Shown one piece after another: positions 44,987 to 54,143 of a DNA stretch of 64,000 bases. Location of the stretch: contig NZ_CP076458.1 in the NCBI RefSeq assembly GCF_018866245.1, positions 2,666,001 through 2,730,000 on the forward strand, read 5' to 3'. Below the pieces are notes generated by a model that had not been told where the DNA came from, did not search any database, and worked only from the letters and a program-made list of their open reading frames with translations. Source of the DNA: Novisyntrophococcus fermenticellae. GTDB taxonomy: Bacteria; Bacillota; Clostridia; Lachnospirales; Lachnospiraceae. The position numbers and the translations under genes are program-made. The first letter of the stretch is position 1. Every line of letters begins with the position of its first letter.

Positions 44987-45982
44987 TTAGATCTGCGTAA
45001 GTCCCATGGTATTCACCGGGAGATCAAGCAACATTTTCAGTTCTTCGTCTAATTTCATTAACGTCAAGGTTGCTCCCATCATTTCCAATGAAGTGAAATA
45101 GTTCCCAACATAGCTTTTGTAGACTTTTATTCCCCGCTCCTCCAGTAATTTACCGATTTCACCATATAGCACATACAATTCCATAACCGGGGTTGCTCCC
45201 AGACCAGAAACCAGGACAGCCACTTCATCTCCGTTTTGAAACGGAACATCACCCGCGACAATGTCTACCATTCTTTTGGCCATCTTGTCTGCAGTCTCCA
45301 ATTCACTGACCTCAATTCCCGGTTCACCGTGATGGCCAATTCCGACCTCCATGGTCCCCTCTTTGATTTCAAAGTTTGGATGGCCGACCGCCGGAAGTGT
45401 ACAGGGCGTAAGTCCGATACCCACGCTGCGCGTGTTATCAATCGCCTTTTGCGCCGCTTCTGTCACCTCGTCCAGCGTTCCGCCAAGTGCAGCCTTTGCT
45501 CCGCCTGCTTTCCACATGAAGATTTCACCGGCTACTCCCCTTCTCTTTCCTCTGTCATCTTTTGGTGCCGACGCCACATCGTCATTTGCCACCACAGTCT
45601 TTACAGTAATGCCCTCTCTTTTGGCCATCTTTACAGCCATCTTAACATTCATATTATCTCCGGAATAGTTTCCGTACAGGCAGGCCACTCCCTTTCCCTG
45701 GTCTGCAGCCCGAAAGGCATCCAGAAATGCGGCGGCGGTCGGCGAGGAACATATTTCTCCGACTGCGGCAGTATCGCACATGTTTTCTCCCACATATCCG
45801 ATAAATGCCGGTTTATGTCCGGAACCTCCTCCGGTTGCAACTCCCACCTTGTCCTCTGACCTTTTTTTTGCTCTCACCACCCTCGGGTTGTCTGTCTTTT
45901 CTACGATATCGCTGTGTACCTTTAAAAACCCCTCCAGCATCTCATCCACAATGTCATCAGGATTATTCAGAATTCTTTGCAT
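44987..45982 (-). CDS. DhaK-like kinase substrate-binding subunit, probable erythrulose kinase
   Basis: About 331 aa. DhaK fold with GGGSGHKPAFIGYVG, NYSGDNMN (acid/base Asp) and GIGHHGEPGIEV (His that binds the ketose covalently in DhaK). ATG at 45982 has GGAG 7 nt upstream and lies 2 nt after the dehydrogenase stop. Such subunits act on dihydroxyacetone or, in tetritol pathways, on erythrulose. The operon partner resembling erythritol/L-threitol dehydrogenase favours erythrulose. Confidence 0.87.
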   Translation of the reverse strand: MQRILNNPDDIVDEMLEGFLKVHSDIVEKTDNPRVVRAKKRSEDKVGVATGGGSGHKPAFIGYVGENMCDTAAVGEICSSPTAAAFLDAFRAADQGKGVACLYGNYSGDNMNVKMAVKMAKREGITVKTVVANDDVASAPKDDRGKRRGVAGEIFMWKAGGAKAALGGTLDEVTEAAQKAIDNTRSVGIGLTPCTLPAVGHPNFEIKEGTMEVGIGHHGEPGIEVSELETADKMAKRMVDIVAGDVPFQNGDEVAVLVSGLGATPVMELYVLYGEIGKLLEERGIKVYKSYVGNYFTSLEMMGATLTLMKLDEELKMLLDLPVNTMGLTQI

Positions 45983-45984
45983 AT

Positions 45985-47085
45985 TCAGTCTCCTTTCGCG
46001 CACATCTCCGGTACCAGAACAACTTTTAATGCCCCATTCTCCCCAGTCTTTGCAATATGGAAGGCCTCTTCCCAATCTTCCAGTGCAAATTGGTTGGTGA
46101 CCACACCTTGTGTTGGCAATATTTCTGTATCTATCCAGTCAATGACCGTATCAAAGCAATACGGACTCAGGTGCGATCCCAAAAGGTCCAGTTCTTTTCT
46201 GTCAGAAATAATAGACCAGTCACAGCTCACGTTTTCACCGAACACGGAAAATTCGACGAAGCGTCCCATTTTACGGATTGCCTGGAGACCCTGGGTTACA
46301 CTTGAAGGGTGTCCGGTAGCCTCTATGTAGATATCGCAGCCGTATCCGCCCGTCATTTCTTTTATATTTTTCACCACATCTTCTTTTCCGGGATTCATTA
46401 CAAGGTCAGCCCCAAACTCCTTTGCTTTTTTCAGACGCTCATCACTCATGTCAAGGACAACAAGTTTTTTGGGATTTGCCCTGCGAAGCGCCCCCACCAT
46501 ACCAAGTCCCAGTGTGCCTGCGCCGGAAAGAACAACTACATCTTTCGTTGTTACCTGTGCTCTTTCCACACAATGATAGGAGCATCCATATGGTTCGATC
46601 AGTGCTGCTTTTTCAATGGGCATATGCTCCGGAACCGCATATGGCAAGGCCTCTTTTGTCAGTTTTACGTATTCGGCCATGCCCCCGTTTACATTGTTTT
46701 GAAAACCGAACAGATCATGCTTTTCACACATCCAGTGTCTTCCGGTTTTGCAAAACATACACTCTCCGCAAGGGACAATTTGTTCCGGGCATATCCGGTC
46801 TCCAATTTTCCAATTACCTTTTACATTTGCACCCATCTCAACAACATGTCCGACAAATTCATGTCCCGGTATCATCGGTGCTTTTATGTATGGCGGCTGG
46901 CCATTTCCTCCCCAGAAACTTTCCGCACCGGCATAAGCTTTGGTATCTCCTGCGCAGATACCGCAAGCCTCCACTTTTAAAATCATCTCACCCTCTCCCG
47001 CTGTCGGAGTGTCTACCGTCTCGAATCTATAGTCCCCCGGGGCATATGCAACAATTGCTCTCATTTTTTTTGGTAAGCTTCCCAT
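45985..47085 (-). CDS. Zinc-dependent polyol dehydrogenase, erythritol/L-threitol dehydrogenase (EltD)-like
   Basis: About 366 aa, medium-chain dehydrogenase family. Catalytic zinc region GICAGDTKAY and GHEFVG; structural zinc cysteines in CPEQIVPCGECMFCKTGRHWMC; NAD-binding LSGAGTLGLGMVGA. Segments GAESFWGG, HDLFGF, VFGENVSCDWSIISDRKELDLLGSHLSPYC match what I recall of mycobacterial EltD closely. It should oxidise a C4 polyol to erythrulose. Start: ATG 47085 has GGAAGG just upstream; ATG 47097 is an alternative with poor spacing. Probable promoter at 47166-47194. Confidence 0.82.
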   Translation of the reverse strand: MGSLPKKMRAIVAYAPGDYRFETVDTPTAGEGEMILKVEACGICAGDTKAYAGAESFWGGNGQPPYIKAPMIPGHEFVGHVVEMGANVKGNWKIGDRICPEQIVPCGECMFCKTGRHWMCEKHDLFGFQNNVNGGMAEYVKLTKEALPYAVPEHMPIEKAALIEPYGCSYHCVERAQVTTKDVVVLSGAGTLGLGMVGALRRANPKKLVVLDMSDERLKKAKEFGADLVMNPGKEDVVKNIKEMTGGYGCDIYIEATGHPSSVTQGLQAIRKMGRFVEFSVFGENVSCDWSIISDRKELDLLGSHLSPYCFDTVIDWIDTEILPTQGVVTNQFALEDWEEAFHIAKTGENGALKVVLVPEMCAKGD

Positions 47086-47165
47086 ACTGCCTTCCATCCT
47101 TTCTGTTTGTGCAAACTTAATTGTAATAAATCATTTGTTAATCTTTTGATAATGTTGTTTACTTA

Positions 47166-47194
47166 AGTCTATATCCTTTTATAAAGACTGTCAA
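47166..47194 (-). promoter_or_regulatory. Candidate promoter of the tetritol catabolic operon
   Basis: On the minus strand TTGACA (47194-47189), 17 nt, TAGACT (47171-47166). The -35 overlaps CTGTCAATTG, similar to the palindrome in front of the ROK gene. The rest of 47098-47430 is AT-rich with no gene. Confidence 0.5.
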
Positions 47195-47345
47195 TTGTTT
47201 ATATTAGCTGAATATTATTATGCTTATTTAAGCACTATTACCAGTCCTTGTTTTATGTCTATTTATATGATTCTTCTCAGCTGTTTCAAATACTCTTTGT
47301 GTAAATAGTATAATTTTACGCCTCTATTATCTGTTCATTTGTACA

Positions 47346-47374
47346 TTGACACATTTTTCTATGTGTTGTATCCT
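47346..47374 (+). promoter_or_regulatory. Candidate promoter of the CUT2 sugar transporter operon
   Basis: TTGACA (47346-47351), 17 nt, TATCCT (47369-47374). The -35 lies in TTTGTACATTGACACA, again resembling the ROK-gene palindrome. The ATPase gene begins at 47431. Confidence 0.5.
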
Positions 47375-47430
47375 TATGCAAAGTACATTTACATATCTTC
47401 CAATATTTTAACAAAAAGGAGGTGTATCTT

Positions 47431-48942
47431 ATGGAGGAAAATTGTTATATTCTTGACATGCGGAATATAACCAAAACATTTCCGGGGGTGAAGGCTTTAG
47501 ATAAAGTTGATTTCAGGGTTCAATATGGCGAAGTACATTGTTTGATAGGCGCAAACGGTGCAGGGAAATCCACGCTCATGAAAATACTGTCCGGTGCATA
47601 TACCGAAGACAGCGGCGAAATTTATTTTGACCATGAACTGCTGAAACCCCATGGGACTGAAAAAAGGCGCAAATCCGGAATCGCAGTTATTTATCAGGAA
47701 TTATCTCTCTTCAATGAACTGACCGTAGCCGAAAACGTTTACATCAATAACTATCCCAAAGCCAGAAATGGCTCCATCGACTGGAAGAAAGTCTACCAGG
47801 ATACGCAAGAGCTTGCCGACAGCCTGGATATTCACATCGATGCAAAGGCCACTGTGAGTTCTCTGAATATAGGACAACGCCAGCTGACAGAAATCATGAA
47901 GGCTTTAGCCTGTAATGCGAAGCTTATAGTAATGGATGAACCATCCTCGACCCTTTCACAATCAGAGTTTGAGATTCTCGTTAAGGTAATTAAAGACCTG
48001 AAGCAAAAAGGAATAACGATTATCTATATTTCTCACCACTTAGAAGAATTATTTCTCCTTGGCGACCGGATAACGGTACTGCGTGACGGAAAATTTGTCG
48101 TCTGTCAAAAATGCAGCATGCTCGATGAAAACTCGCTTGTAGAGTACATGACTGGAATCGATTTATCTAAAATCGAATCAGAAGAAGCAGAAATCCACCC
48201 GGTATCCAGTGATGTTGTTTTGGAATTATCCGAAGTATCAAACAATGTGGACACCAATATTAACTTGAAATTACATAAGGGAGAAGTCCTGGGATTATAT
48301 GGATTGGTCGGTTCCGGAAGAACGGAGATTCTCCAGTCCATCTTTGGTATACGTCCTGTGACTCGTGGAAAAATCATGATTCATGGTAAAGAAGTTACGA
48401 TTAAAAATGCGCAGAATGCAATTAAGGAAAATGTGGGGTTTACACCTGAAAACCGGAAACTTCAGGGCCTGGTTCTCGCCCTGCCCGTATGGGAAAATAT
48501 GGCGATGGTTTCTTTATGTAATTATTCAAAAAAAGGCCGCATCCGTTATAAGAGCTTAAACGATGCCTGTGAAGCATATAAAATAAAGCTGAACATAAAA
48601 ACCCCATCGATCAATACGACCACCAGAAACCTGTCCGGCGGAAACCAGCAAAAGGTAATTCTCTCCAAATGGCTGATGCAGGATTGTGATATTCTGCTGC
48701 TGGATGAACCGACACAAGGCATCGATGTGATTGCCAAAGAAGAGATTTATAAACTGATCCGTGAAATAACTGCCCGGGGTAAAAGTGTAATCATTGTTTC
48801 TTCCGAGCTGCAGGAGCTGATGCGCATCTGTGATAACATTCATGTAATGTATGACGGAGAACAGGTATTCTTCTCAAATAAGAGTAAATTTAATCAGGAA
48901 AAAATATTACACGCCTCAGTTCTAGGGAGGGCCATTTCATGA
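47431..48942 (+). CDS. Sugar ABC transporter ATPase (CUT2/RbsA type)
   Basis: About 503 aa with two tandem ATPase domains. First: Walker A GANGAGKST (about residues 41-49), Walker B IVMDEPSST. Second: GLVGSGRTEI, signature LSGGNQQK, Walker B LLLDEPTQG. This is the standard RbsA-like layout in which the first site is canonical and the second lacks a normal Walker A. ATG at 47431 has AAGGAGG 8 nt upstream; a GTG at 47422 overlaps it. Energises import of a sugar or polyol with the permease and binding protein that follow. Confidence 0.93.
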   Translation: MEENCYILDMRNITKTFPGVKALDKVDFRVQYGEVHCLIGANGAGKSTLMKILSGAYTEDSGEIYFDHELLKPHGTEKRRKSGIAVIYQELSLFNELTVAENVYINNYPKARNGSIDWKKVYQDTQELADSLDIHIDAKATVSSLNIGQRQLTEIMKALACNAKLIVMDEPSSTLSQSEFEILVKVIKDLKQKGITIIYISHHLEELFLLGDRITVLRDGKFVVCQKCSMLDENSLVEYMTGIDLSKIESEEAEIHPVSSDVVLELSEVSNNVDTNINLKLHKGEVLGLYGLVGSGRTEILQSIFGIRPVTRGKIMIHGKEVTIKNAQNAIKENVGFTPENRKLQGLVLALPVWENMAMVSLCNYSKKGRIRYKSLNDACEAYKIKLNIKTPSINTTTRNLSGGNQQKVILSKWLMQDCDILLLDEPTQGIDVIAKEEIYKLIREITARGKSVIIVSSELQELMRICDNIHVMYDGEQVFFSNKSKFNQEKILHASVLGRAIS

Positions 48943-49904
48943 AGAAACTACATATAAGCGAATTATTAAAAAGATATAACCTGATATTGCTTCTGCTGAT
49001 TTTTATCATAATATCCACAATACTTTCGCCGAATTTTCTGACGCTTGATAATTTTCTGAATCTGCTGCAGCAGGCCTCTATTCCGGGTATTGTTGCCATA
49101 GCCATGACGCTTGTTGTTCTGCTTGGCGGCATCGACCTCTCCGTGGGTTCCGTATTGGCATTCTCCGGAATGGTCTCTTCTATGGTAGCACTGCAATTTT
49201 CGGATGGGGTTATGGGAATCCTGCTTTCCTGCCTTGCCGCATTAGCCGTAGGTTCCATCATGGGTTTCATCACAGGAACGCTGATATCCAGATATAAACT
49301 GCCTGACTTCATCGCTTCTCTTGCGATGATGGAAATCGCAAGGGGCGCAGCCCTCCTTACGACAAGCGGAAATCCGGTGTTTGGCCTGGGCGACAAATTC
49401 CATCAGATAGGCGGCGGCTTTCTGTTTGATAAGCTGGCATACACCGCTATCTTATGGATCATACTTACCGTTATTTTCTCGCTTATTCTTAAATATACCG
49501 TTTTCGGACGCAGTCTTTTTGCGATCGGCGGAAATCGCGAGGCTGCAATGCTTTCCGGTATCAAAACAAAGCGTAATTACACACTCACCTTTGTACTTTC
49601 CGGACTTTTATCCGGTTTTGCCGGAATTCTGACGGCATCCTGGATGTCCACCGGCCAGCCAACTGCGGGAAATGGGTATGAACTTGATGCAATTGCCGCC
49701 AGTGTAATTGGAGGCGCCAGTTTAAGCGGAGGCAAGGGTTCAATTTTAGGTACTTTTGGCGGTGTATTTTTATTACAGGTGATTACCAATATTTTTAATC
49801 TTATAGGGCTGCCCTCTTATTATCAAAGAATTGCCAAGGGCATTATCATCATACTGGCCCTTCTGTTAAATAATTTTGTAGCCTCGGATAAGGGTAAAGA
49901 ATAA
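48939..49904 (+). CDS. Sugar ABC transporter permease (CUT2/RbsC type)
   Basis: 321-aa membrane protein with about nine or ten hydrophobic segments. Family motifs are LGGIDLSVGSVLAFSGM (residues about 62-78) and AIGGNREAAMLSGI, which contacts the ATPase, plus ASVIGGASLSGGKGSILGTFGG. It overlaps the ATPase gene by 4 bp. Confidence 0.93.
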   Translation: MKKLHISELLKRYNLILLLLIFIIISTILSPNFLTLDNFLNLLQQASIPGIVAIAMTLVVLLGGIDLSVGSVLAFSGMVSSMVALQFSDGVMGILLSCLAALAVGSIMGFITGTLISRYKLPDFIASLAMMEIARGAALLTTSGNPVFGLGDKFHQIGGGFLFDKLAYTAILWIILTVIFSLILKYTVFGRSLFAIGGNREAAMLSGIKTKRNYTLTFVLSGLLSGFAGILTASWMSTGQPTAGNGYELDAIAASVIGGASLSGGKGSILGTFGGVFLLQVITNIFNLIGLPSYYQRIAKGIIIILALLLNNFVASDKGKE

Positions 49905-49941
49905 AAGACAAAGATCTTTTATAATAGAAAAGGAGAAGAAT

Positions 49942-50979
49942 ATGAAAATGAAAAAGTTAACAACCACCATCCTCATCGCTGCTATGGCCCTTTCAATATC
50001 CGCCTGCGGCAATTCGTCCGAAAAAACTTCAGCAGGGGCCGCTCAAAGCAGCGCCTCCAAAAGTACCGAAACAGCAGAATCATCCGGCTCTAAGGACAGT
50101 AAGAATTTTACCATTGGTTTTTCAAACTGTTCACAGGATACACCTTTTTTTGCCAACATGACTCCGATTATTGAAGATTATGCAAAAGAAAAGGGGCTCG
50201 AAGTAATTTCGCTAAACGCTGATAACGATACCTCGAAGCAAAACAAAGATATTCAGGATTTGATTTCCAGAGGAATTGATGTCCTGCTTATCAATCCGGT
50301 AAACGAAGACGGTGCTACAGCCGGTATTGAAGCCTGCAATAAGAAAAACATCCCTGTCATTACCGTCGATAAGAACGTGACAAAAGGAAATACAGCCTGG
50401 GTAGGCCGTGACAATAAGGTAATGGGAAAACTTGTCGGAGAAAAACTGATTGAATTACTTGGCGGAGAAGATGCTGTCGGAACCATCCTGGAAATTCAGG
50501 GCACTGCCGGGTCTACCACCATGATGAACCGGCGCGACGGATTTCATGAAGCTCTGGAAAAAGCTCCGGGTTTAAAGATTGTACAATCGTCTTATTGCGA
50601 CTATGATCGTTCAAAAGCAATTCCTGCCACGCAGGATATGCTGCAGGCCAATAAAGATGTAGTTGCAATCTTTGGCCACAACGATGATATGGCTTTGGGT
50701 GCAGCGCAGGTGTGCCAGGAACAAAAGCTAGAAAATGTACTGGTCTGCGGCGTGGACGGATTAATGGAATCCGTACTGAAAATACAAGACGGTAAATATC
50801 ACTGTACCGCCTCCAATGATCCCGTTCTTTTGGGTCAGACTGCGGTCGATGCAGCAATAAAGGTAATGGCTGGTGAGACCCTGGACGAATTCATAGATGC
50901 CGGAACTGTCGTAATTGATAAGTCAAATGTTGACGAATATGCCAATAAAGATTTGGACTTCGCAACCATGGTAAAATAA
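49942..50979 (+). CDS. Sugar ABC transporter substrate-binding lipoprotein (RbsB-like)
   Basis: 345 aa. Lipoprotein signal with lipobox SISAC (Cys22 or near), a Ser/Ala-rich tether (about 23-50), then the periplasmic-binding fold of the ribose/galactose class: FTIGFSNCSQDTPFFANM, LISRGIDVLLINPVNEDGATAGIEA, IFGHNDDMALGAAQV, VCGVDGLMESV. Given the divergent catabolic operon, a tetritol or other small polyol is a reasonable ligand guess. GGAG precedes the ATG. Confidence 0.92.
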   Translation: MKMKKLTTTILIAAMALSISACGNSSEKTSAGAAQSSASKSTETAESSGSKDSKNFTIGFSNCSQDTPFFANMTPIIEDYAKEKGLEVISLNADNDTSKQNKDIQDLISRGIDVLLINPVNEDGATAGIEACNKKNIPVITVDKNVTKGNTAWVGRDNKVMGKLVGEKLIELLGGEDAVGTILEIQGTAGSTTMMNRRDGFHEALEKAPGLKIVQSSYCDYDRSKAIPATQDMLQANKDVVAIFGHNDDMALGAAQVCQEQKLENVLVCGVDGLMESVLKIQDGKYHCTASNDPVLLGQTAVDAAIKVMAGETLDEFIDAGTVVIDKSNVDEYANKDLDFATMVK

Positions 50980-50996
50980 ACAAGCATCCAGACTAT

Positions 50997-51030
50997 GGCT
51001 ATCAGGGAGGCATACCCTGGTAGCCTTTTT
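50997..51030 (+). terminator. Terminator after the binding-protein gene
   Basis: GGCTATCAGGG (50997-51007) pairs with CCCTGGTAGCC (51015-51025, one G-U pair), followed by TTTTT. It separates the transporter genes from the ROK regulator. Confidence 0.9.
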
Positions 51031-51047
51031 GTCATTATTCTTTACAT

Positions 51048-51083
51048 TTGTCAATTGACAACGATTCTGTCATGGCATATATT
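51048..51083 (+). promoter_or_regulatory. Promoter of the ROK regulator with overlapping palindrome
   Basis: TTGACA (51055-51060), 17 nt, TATATT (51078-51083). The -35 is part of a perfect palindrome TTGTCAATTGACAA, a likely autoregulatory operator. The ROK start is at 51148. Confidence 0.6.
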
Positions 51084-51147
51084 ACAAGGTATAGATAACA
51101 AAGCATCATCATTCATCTTTACGAGCGAATCATACGGAGATTACACA

Positions 51148-52284
51148 ATGCCAGAACACTTTACTTCAGCTACATTAAAAATACAAAACAAAAAAAATAT
51201 TTTAAAATATATCTATTTTCAAAAAAAGGCAACACCCGGCAGAATCTCCGGCTATTTAGGCTTAAGCCGCCCGACAACAGCGCAAATTCTCCGCGAACTT
51301 CTCGCAGGTGATTTTGTCCATCAGGAAGGCTTTGCCTCATCTACCGGAGGAAGAAAAGCGCAGATCTATACTTTTAATCAGTTTCAGAAAATTGCTGTCG
51401 GTGTAGAAATCAGAATTGACCGCTATGAAATTTCAGCCGTTAATTTGTACTCCGATATGTTAAAGTATGAATCCTTCTCCTGTTCATATCAAAACGCATC
51501 CGCCTATTACGATAAGCTGGCGCTTTCCATAAACACGTTCATCGATAGTCTCAATGTGCCGCCCGAAAAGATATTGGGTGTAGGGATCGGACTGCAGGCT
51601 CTGATTTCTTCCGATGGACAAACAATTTTGTATGGTAAAATATTAGGTTGTACAGGATTAAATATCAGTGAATTTAATACCCGGATTCCCTATCCCTGTG
51701 TCTTTCATCACGATGCGGAATGCCTGGCCAATTCAGAATTATGGATGGATACCGCATTAAAAGATGCTATTTTCTTCAATATCAGAGATAACTTAAGCGG
51801 TGCGGTAATTATAAACAGAAGATTTTTCAGGGGAAGCGAACTCAAGTCCGGTGTGTTTGAGCACATGACTTTATTCCCGGGAGGCAAACCCTGCTACTGT
51901 GGTAAAAAGGGGTGCGTAAATGCATACTGCTCTTTTTCTTCACTTGTTGAACCGGAGGAAGAGATCGATACCTTTTTTCAACGGTTACGTTCCGGTGATA
52001 AGGCAGCGGCTCTCAAATGGGAAGAATATCTCTCTCACTTAGCGCTGGCTGTGGATAATCTGCATATGCTTATTACAAGTGATATTATTATCGGCGGAAA
52101 GATTTCCAATTATCTGACCACACAGGATTTGGAAAACCTACAGCAAAAGGTGGACAAACTCAGCGCATTTCCCAATGATGAAGGGTATATTAGAACCAGC
52201 AAAACATCTAATATACCCTTATGTGTAGGTGCCGCTATTCCATTTGTAAGGAAGTATCTGGAAAACACTTTTCTTGGTGCATAG
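51148..52284 (+). CDS. ROK-family transcriptional regulator (XylR/NagC type)
   Basis: About 378 aa. The N-terminal winged helix (about residues 10-65; ILKYIYFQKKATPGRISGYLGLSRPTTAQILREL) is joined to a ROK sugar-sensing domain with the zinc motif CYCGKKGCVNAYCS. The kinase phosphate loop is degraded (VGVEIRIDRYEI instead of GxDxGGTK), so it senses rather than phosphorylates a sugar. ATG at 51148 has GGAG 8 nt upstream; the in-frame extension to 50995 crosses the terminator and promoter and is rejected. It probably controls the divergent transporter and catabolic operons. Confidence 0.9.
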   Translation: MPEHFTSATLKIQNKKNILKYIYFQKKATPGRISGYLGLSRPTTAQILRELLAGDFVHQEGFASSTGGRKAQIYTFNQFQKIAVGVEIRIDRYEISAVNLYSDMLKYESFSCSYQNASAYYDKLALSINTFIDSLNVPPEKILGVGIGLQALISSDGQTILYGKILGCTGLNISEFNTRIPYPCVFHHDAECLANSELWMDTALKDAIFFNIRDNLSGAVIINRRFFRGSELKSGVFEHMTLFPGGKPCYCGKKGCVNAYCSFSSLVEPEEEIDTFFQRLRSGDKAAALKWEEYLSHLALAVDNLHMLITSDIIIGGKISNYLTTQDLENLQQKVDKLSAFPNDEGYIRTSKTSNIPLCVGAAIPFVRKYLENTFLGA

Positions 52285-52335
52285 AAAAAGCCTGCACATC
52301 GGCTGGTTTAAATCAGTCGGTGCGCAGGCTTTTCA
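52285..52335. terminator. Terminator after the ROK gene
   Basis: AAAAGCCTGCACA (52286-52298) pairs with TGCGCAGGCTTTT (52321-52333), with an inner CGGCTG/CAGTCG extension. It lies between convergent genes. Confidence 0.85.
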
Positions 52336-52340
52336 GATAC

Positions 52341-52381
52341 CAAAGTATGCAAGGAAAGCTGCCAGTGGCAGGTTTCTGTGT
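52341..52381 (+). repeat. Third copy of the 42-bp hairpin repeat
   Basis: CAAAGTATGCAAGGAAAGCT and what follows match the two copies at 26042-26127 read on the minus strand, with an A/G change in the hairpin loop, one T missing and changes at the 3' end. It sits between the ROK terminator and the end of the ABC exporter gene. Confidence 0.8.
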
Positions 52382-52391
52382 AAAAGAACAA

Positions 52392-54143
52392 TCATTTGCG
52401 GGCAAACTGTGCATGATACAGCTGCTCATAATAACCTTTCTGATTAAGGAGCTCCTGATGGGTTCCCTGTTCTACGATGTTACCATTCTCCATCACCAGG
52501 ATTAAGTCTGCATTCTTAATGGTTGAAAGTCTGTGTGCTATGACAAAGGAGGTCCGCCCCTTCATGATCCGCTGCATGGCATCCTGAAGCATCTGTTCAA
52601 GACGGGTATCCACCGAGCTGGTCGCTTCATCCAGTATTAAGATGGGTGGATTGCAGAGCACAGCACGGGCAATGGTAAGAAGCTGCTTTTCGCCCTGTGA
52701 AATATTGTTGGCTTCTTCATTTAGTACCATATCGTAGCCTTCCGGCAAGGTTTTTATGAAATGGTGAACATTTGCAATTTTTGCGGCATTCATAATTTCT
52801 TCTTCTGTGGCATTTTCTTTTCCGTAGGCAATATTTTCCCATATGGTACCCTTGTAAAGCCAGGTATCCTGCAGCACCATGCCAAATTGGGAGCGGAGCT
52901 CTTCCCGCTTCATGTGCCGGATGTCCCTGCCGTCTATTTTAATGCTGCCGTCTGTCACGTCGTAAAAACGCATGAGCAGATTAATCAGGGTCGTCTTTCC
53001 GACTCCCGTAGGACCTACGATTGCCACCATCTGCCCACTTTTTACATCTGCAGATAACCCCTGAATCAGTGACTTTTCAGGCGTATAGGAAAAGCATACG
53101 TTTTCAAAGGCTACATTACCCTTTACGGATTCTTTTAAAGGCTGGTAATTTACGTCTTCGGTCTCTTCCTCCTCGTCCAGAAATTCAAAAATCCTGTGTA
53201 CGGCTGCAACAGAAGACTGGATGGCACCTGAAAGCTGCGTGACCTGGGAAAGGGGCTGGTTGACCTGCCAGACGTATCGGATAAATGATTGAAGCTGGCC
53301 TACTTTTATAATGCCTGACAGGGCAAAAAGTGCACCCATAATCGCTGCAAATCCGATTCCCAGATAAGTGACAAGTGCTACCAAAGGAGACATAAGACCG
53401 CTGATAAACTGGGCCTTAAACCCATTTTCACAAAGACTTTCATTCGCATCCTTAAATTCCTGAAAGGAATCCTGCTGTTTTCCGAAAAGCTTAATTTCAT
53501 TAAAGCCTGTGTATTTTTCCTGCACAATTGCATTTAAATTTCCGAGGGCATCCTGCTGTTTCCGGAATAGAGGCTGGGATTTGGCAACGATGACCTTGGA
53601 AATGACTGCGGAAGCGATAAGGATAAAAACGGCCACCAGCGCCATCTTCCACTGGATACGGAACATCATGAACATTGCAAGGCTAAGCCCCAGAACAGCA
53701 TTTAAAACCTGCGCAAAGCTCTGCTGCAGGGCATTGGAAACGGTTTCCATATCATTGGTGACCCTGCTTAAGATATCCCCGAGCGGACGGCTGTCAAAGT
53801 AAGAGATTGGCAGGCGTCTGATTTTTCCTTCTACTTCATTTCTTAAATCAACCATGGTACTCTGAATGGCATCCGTCAGTAAAAACTGATAGAAGCAGTT
53901 ACAGGAAGCACTTGTGATATAAAAGACGATGAGTGCTGCGATAATCTGAAAAATCCGGGTAAAATTTACCCCATGGCCTGCTGTGACATCGGCAAAGAGC
54001 TGAGTCGTAATCATTCCTTCAAAATAAGGGCAGGCGGCGTTAATCGCAGCGGCTGTGATAATCAGCAAAATTGCGCCGATGATTTTTAACTTATACTTCT
54101 TCAGATAAGGAATCAGCCGCGTCAGTCCGGTTTTCTTTTTCAT
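52392..54143 (-). CDS. ABC exporter subunit, catalytic half
   Basis: 583 aa: six-helix membrane domain (about 1-320) and ATPase domain with canonical Walker A VGPTGVGKTT, Q-loop VLQDTWLYKG, signature ISQGEKQLLTIA, Walker B ILILDEATSSVD and IAHRLST. Second half of a heterodimeric exporter of the YheI/YheH, BmrCD or LmrCD kind. It overlaps its partner by 4 bp. Substrate not known; multidrug or lipid-like compounds are usual. Confidence 0.92.
   Translation of the reverse strand: MKKKTGLTRLIPYLKKYKLKIIGAILLIITAAAINAACPYFEGMITTQLFADVTAGHGVNFTRIFQIIAALIVFYITSASCNCFYQFLLTDAIQSTMVDLRNEVEGKIRRLPISYFDSRPLGDILSRVTNDMETVSNALQQSFAQVLNAVLGLSLAMFMMFRIQWKMALVAVFILIASAVISKVIVAKSQPLFRKQQDALGNLNAIVQEKYTGFNEIKLFGKQQDSFQEFKDANESLCENGFKAQFISGLMSPLVALVTYLGIGFAAIMGALFALSGIIKVGQLQSFIRYVWQVNQPLSQVTQLSGAIQSSVAAVHRIFEFLDEEEETEDVNYQPLKESVKGNVAFENVCFSYTPEKSLIQGLSADVKSGQMVAIVGPTGVGKTTLINLLMRFYDVTDGSIKIDGRDIRHMKREELRSQFGMVLQDTWLYKGTIWENIAYGKENATEEEIMNAAKIANVHHFIKTLPEGYDMVLNEEANNISQGEKQLLTIARAVLCNPPILILDEATSSVDTRLEQMLQDAMQRIMKGRTSFVIAHRLSTIKNADLILVMENGNIVEQGTHQELLNQKGYYEQLYHAQFARK

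Noticed and set aside
43879..46075. Classical dihydroxyacetone kinase (glycerol) operon
   Set aside because: The dehydrogenase resembles EltD rather than glycerol dehydrogenase, DhaM is missing, and an RpiB-type isomerase would have no role; kept only as an alternative.
47431..50979. Ribose transporter rbsACB
   Set aside because: The proteins are CUT2-type, but no ribokinase or rbsD is present and the divergent genes point to a C4 polyol.
50995..51147. N-terminal extension of the ROK regulator
   Set aside because: It would run through a strong terminator and a good promoter; the ATG at 51148 has a proper ribosome binding site and begins the helix-turn-helix region.
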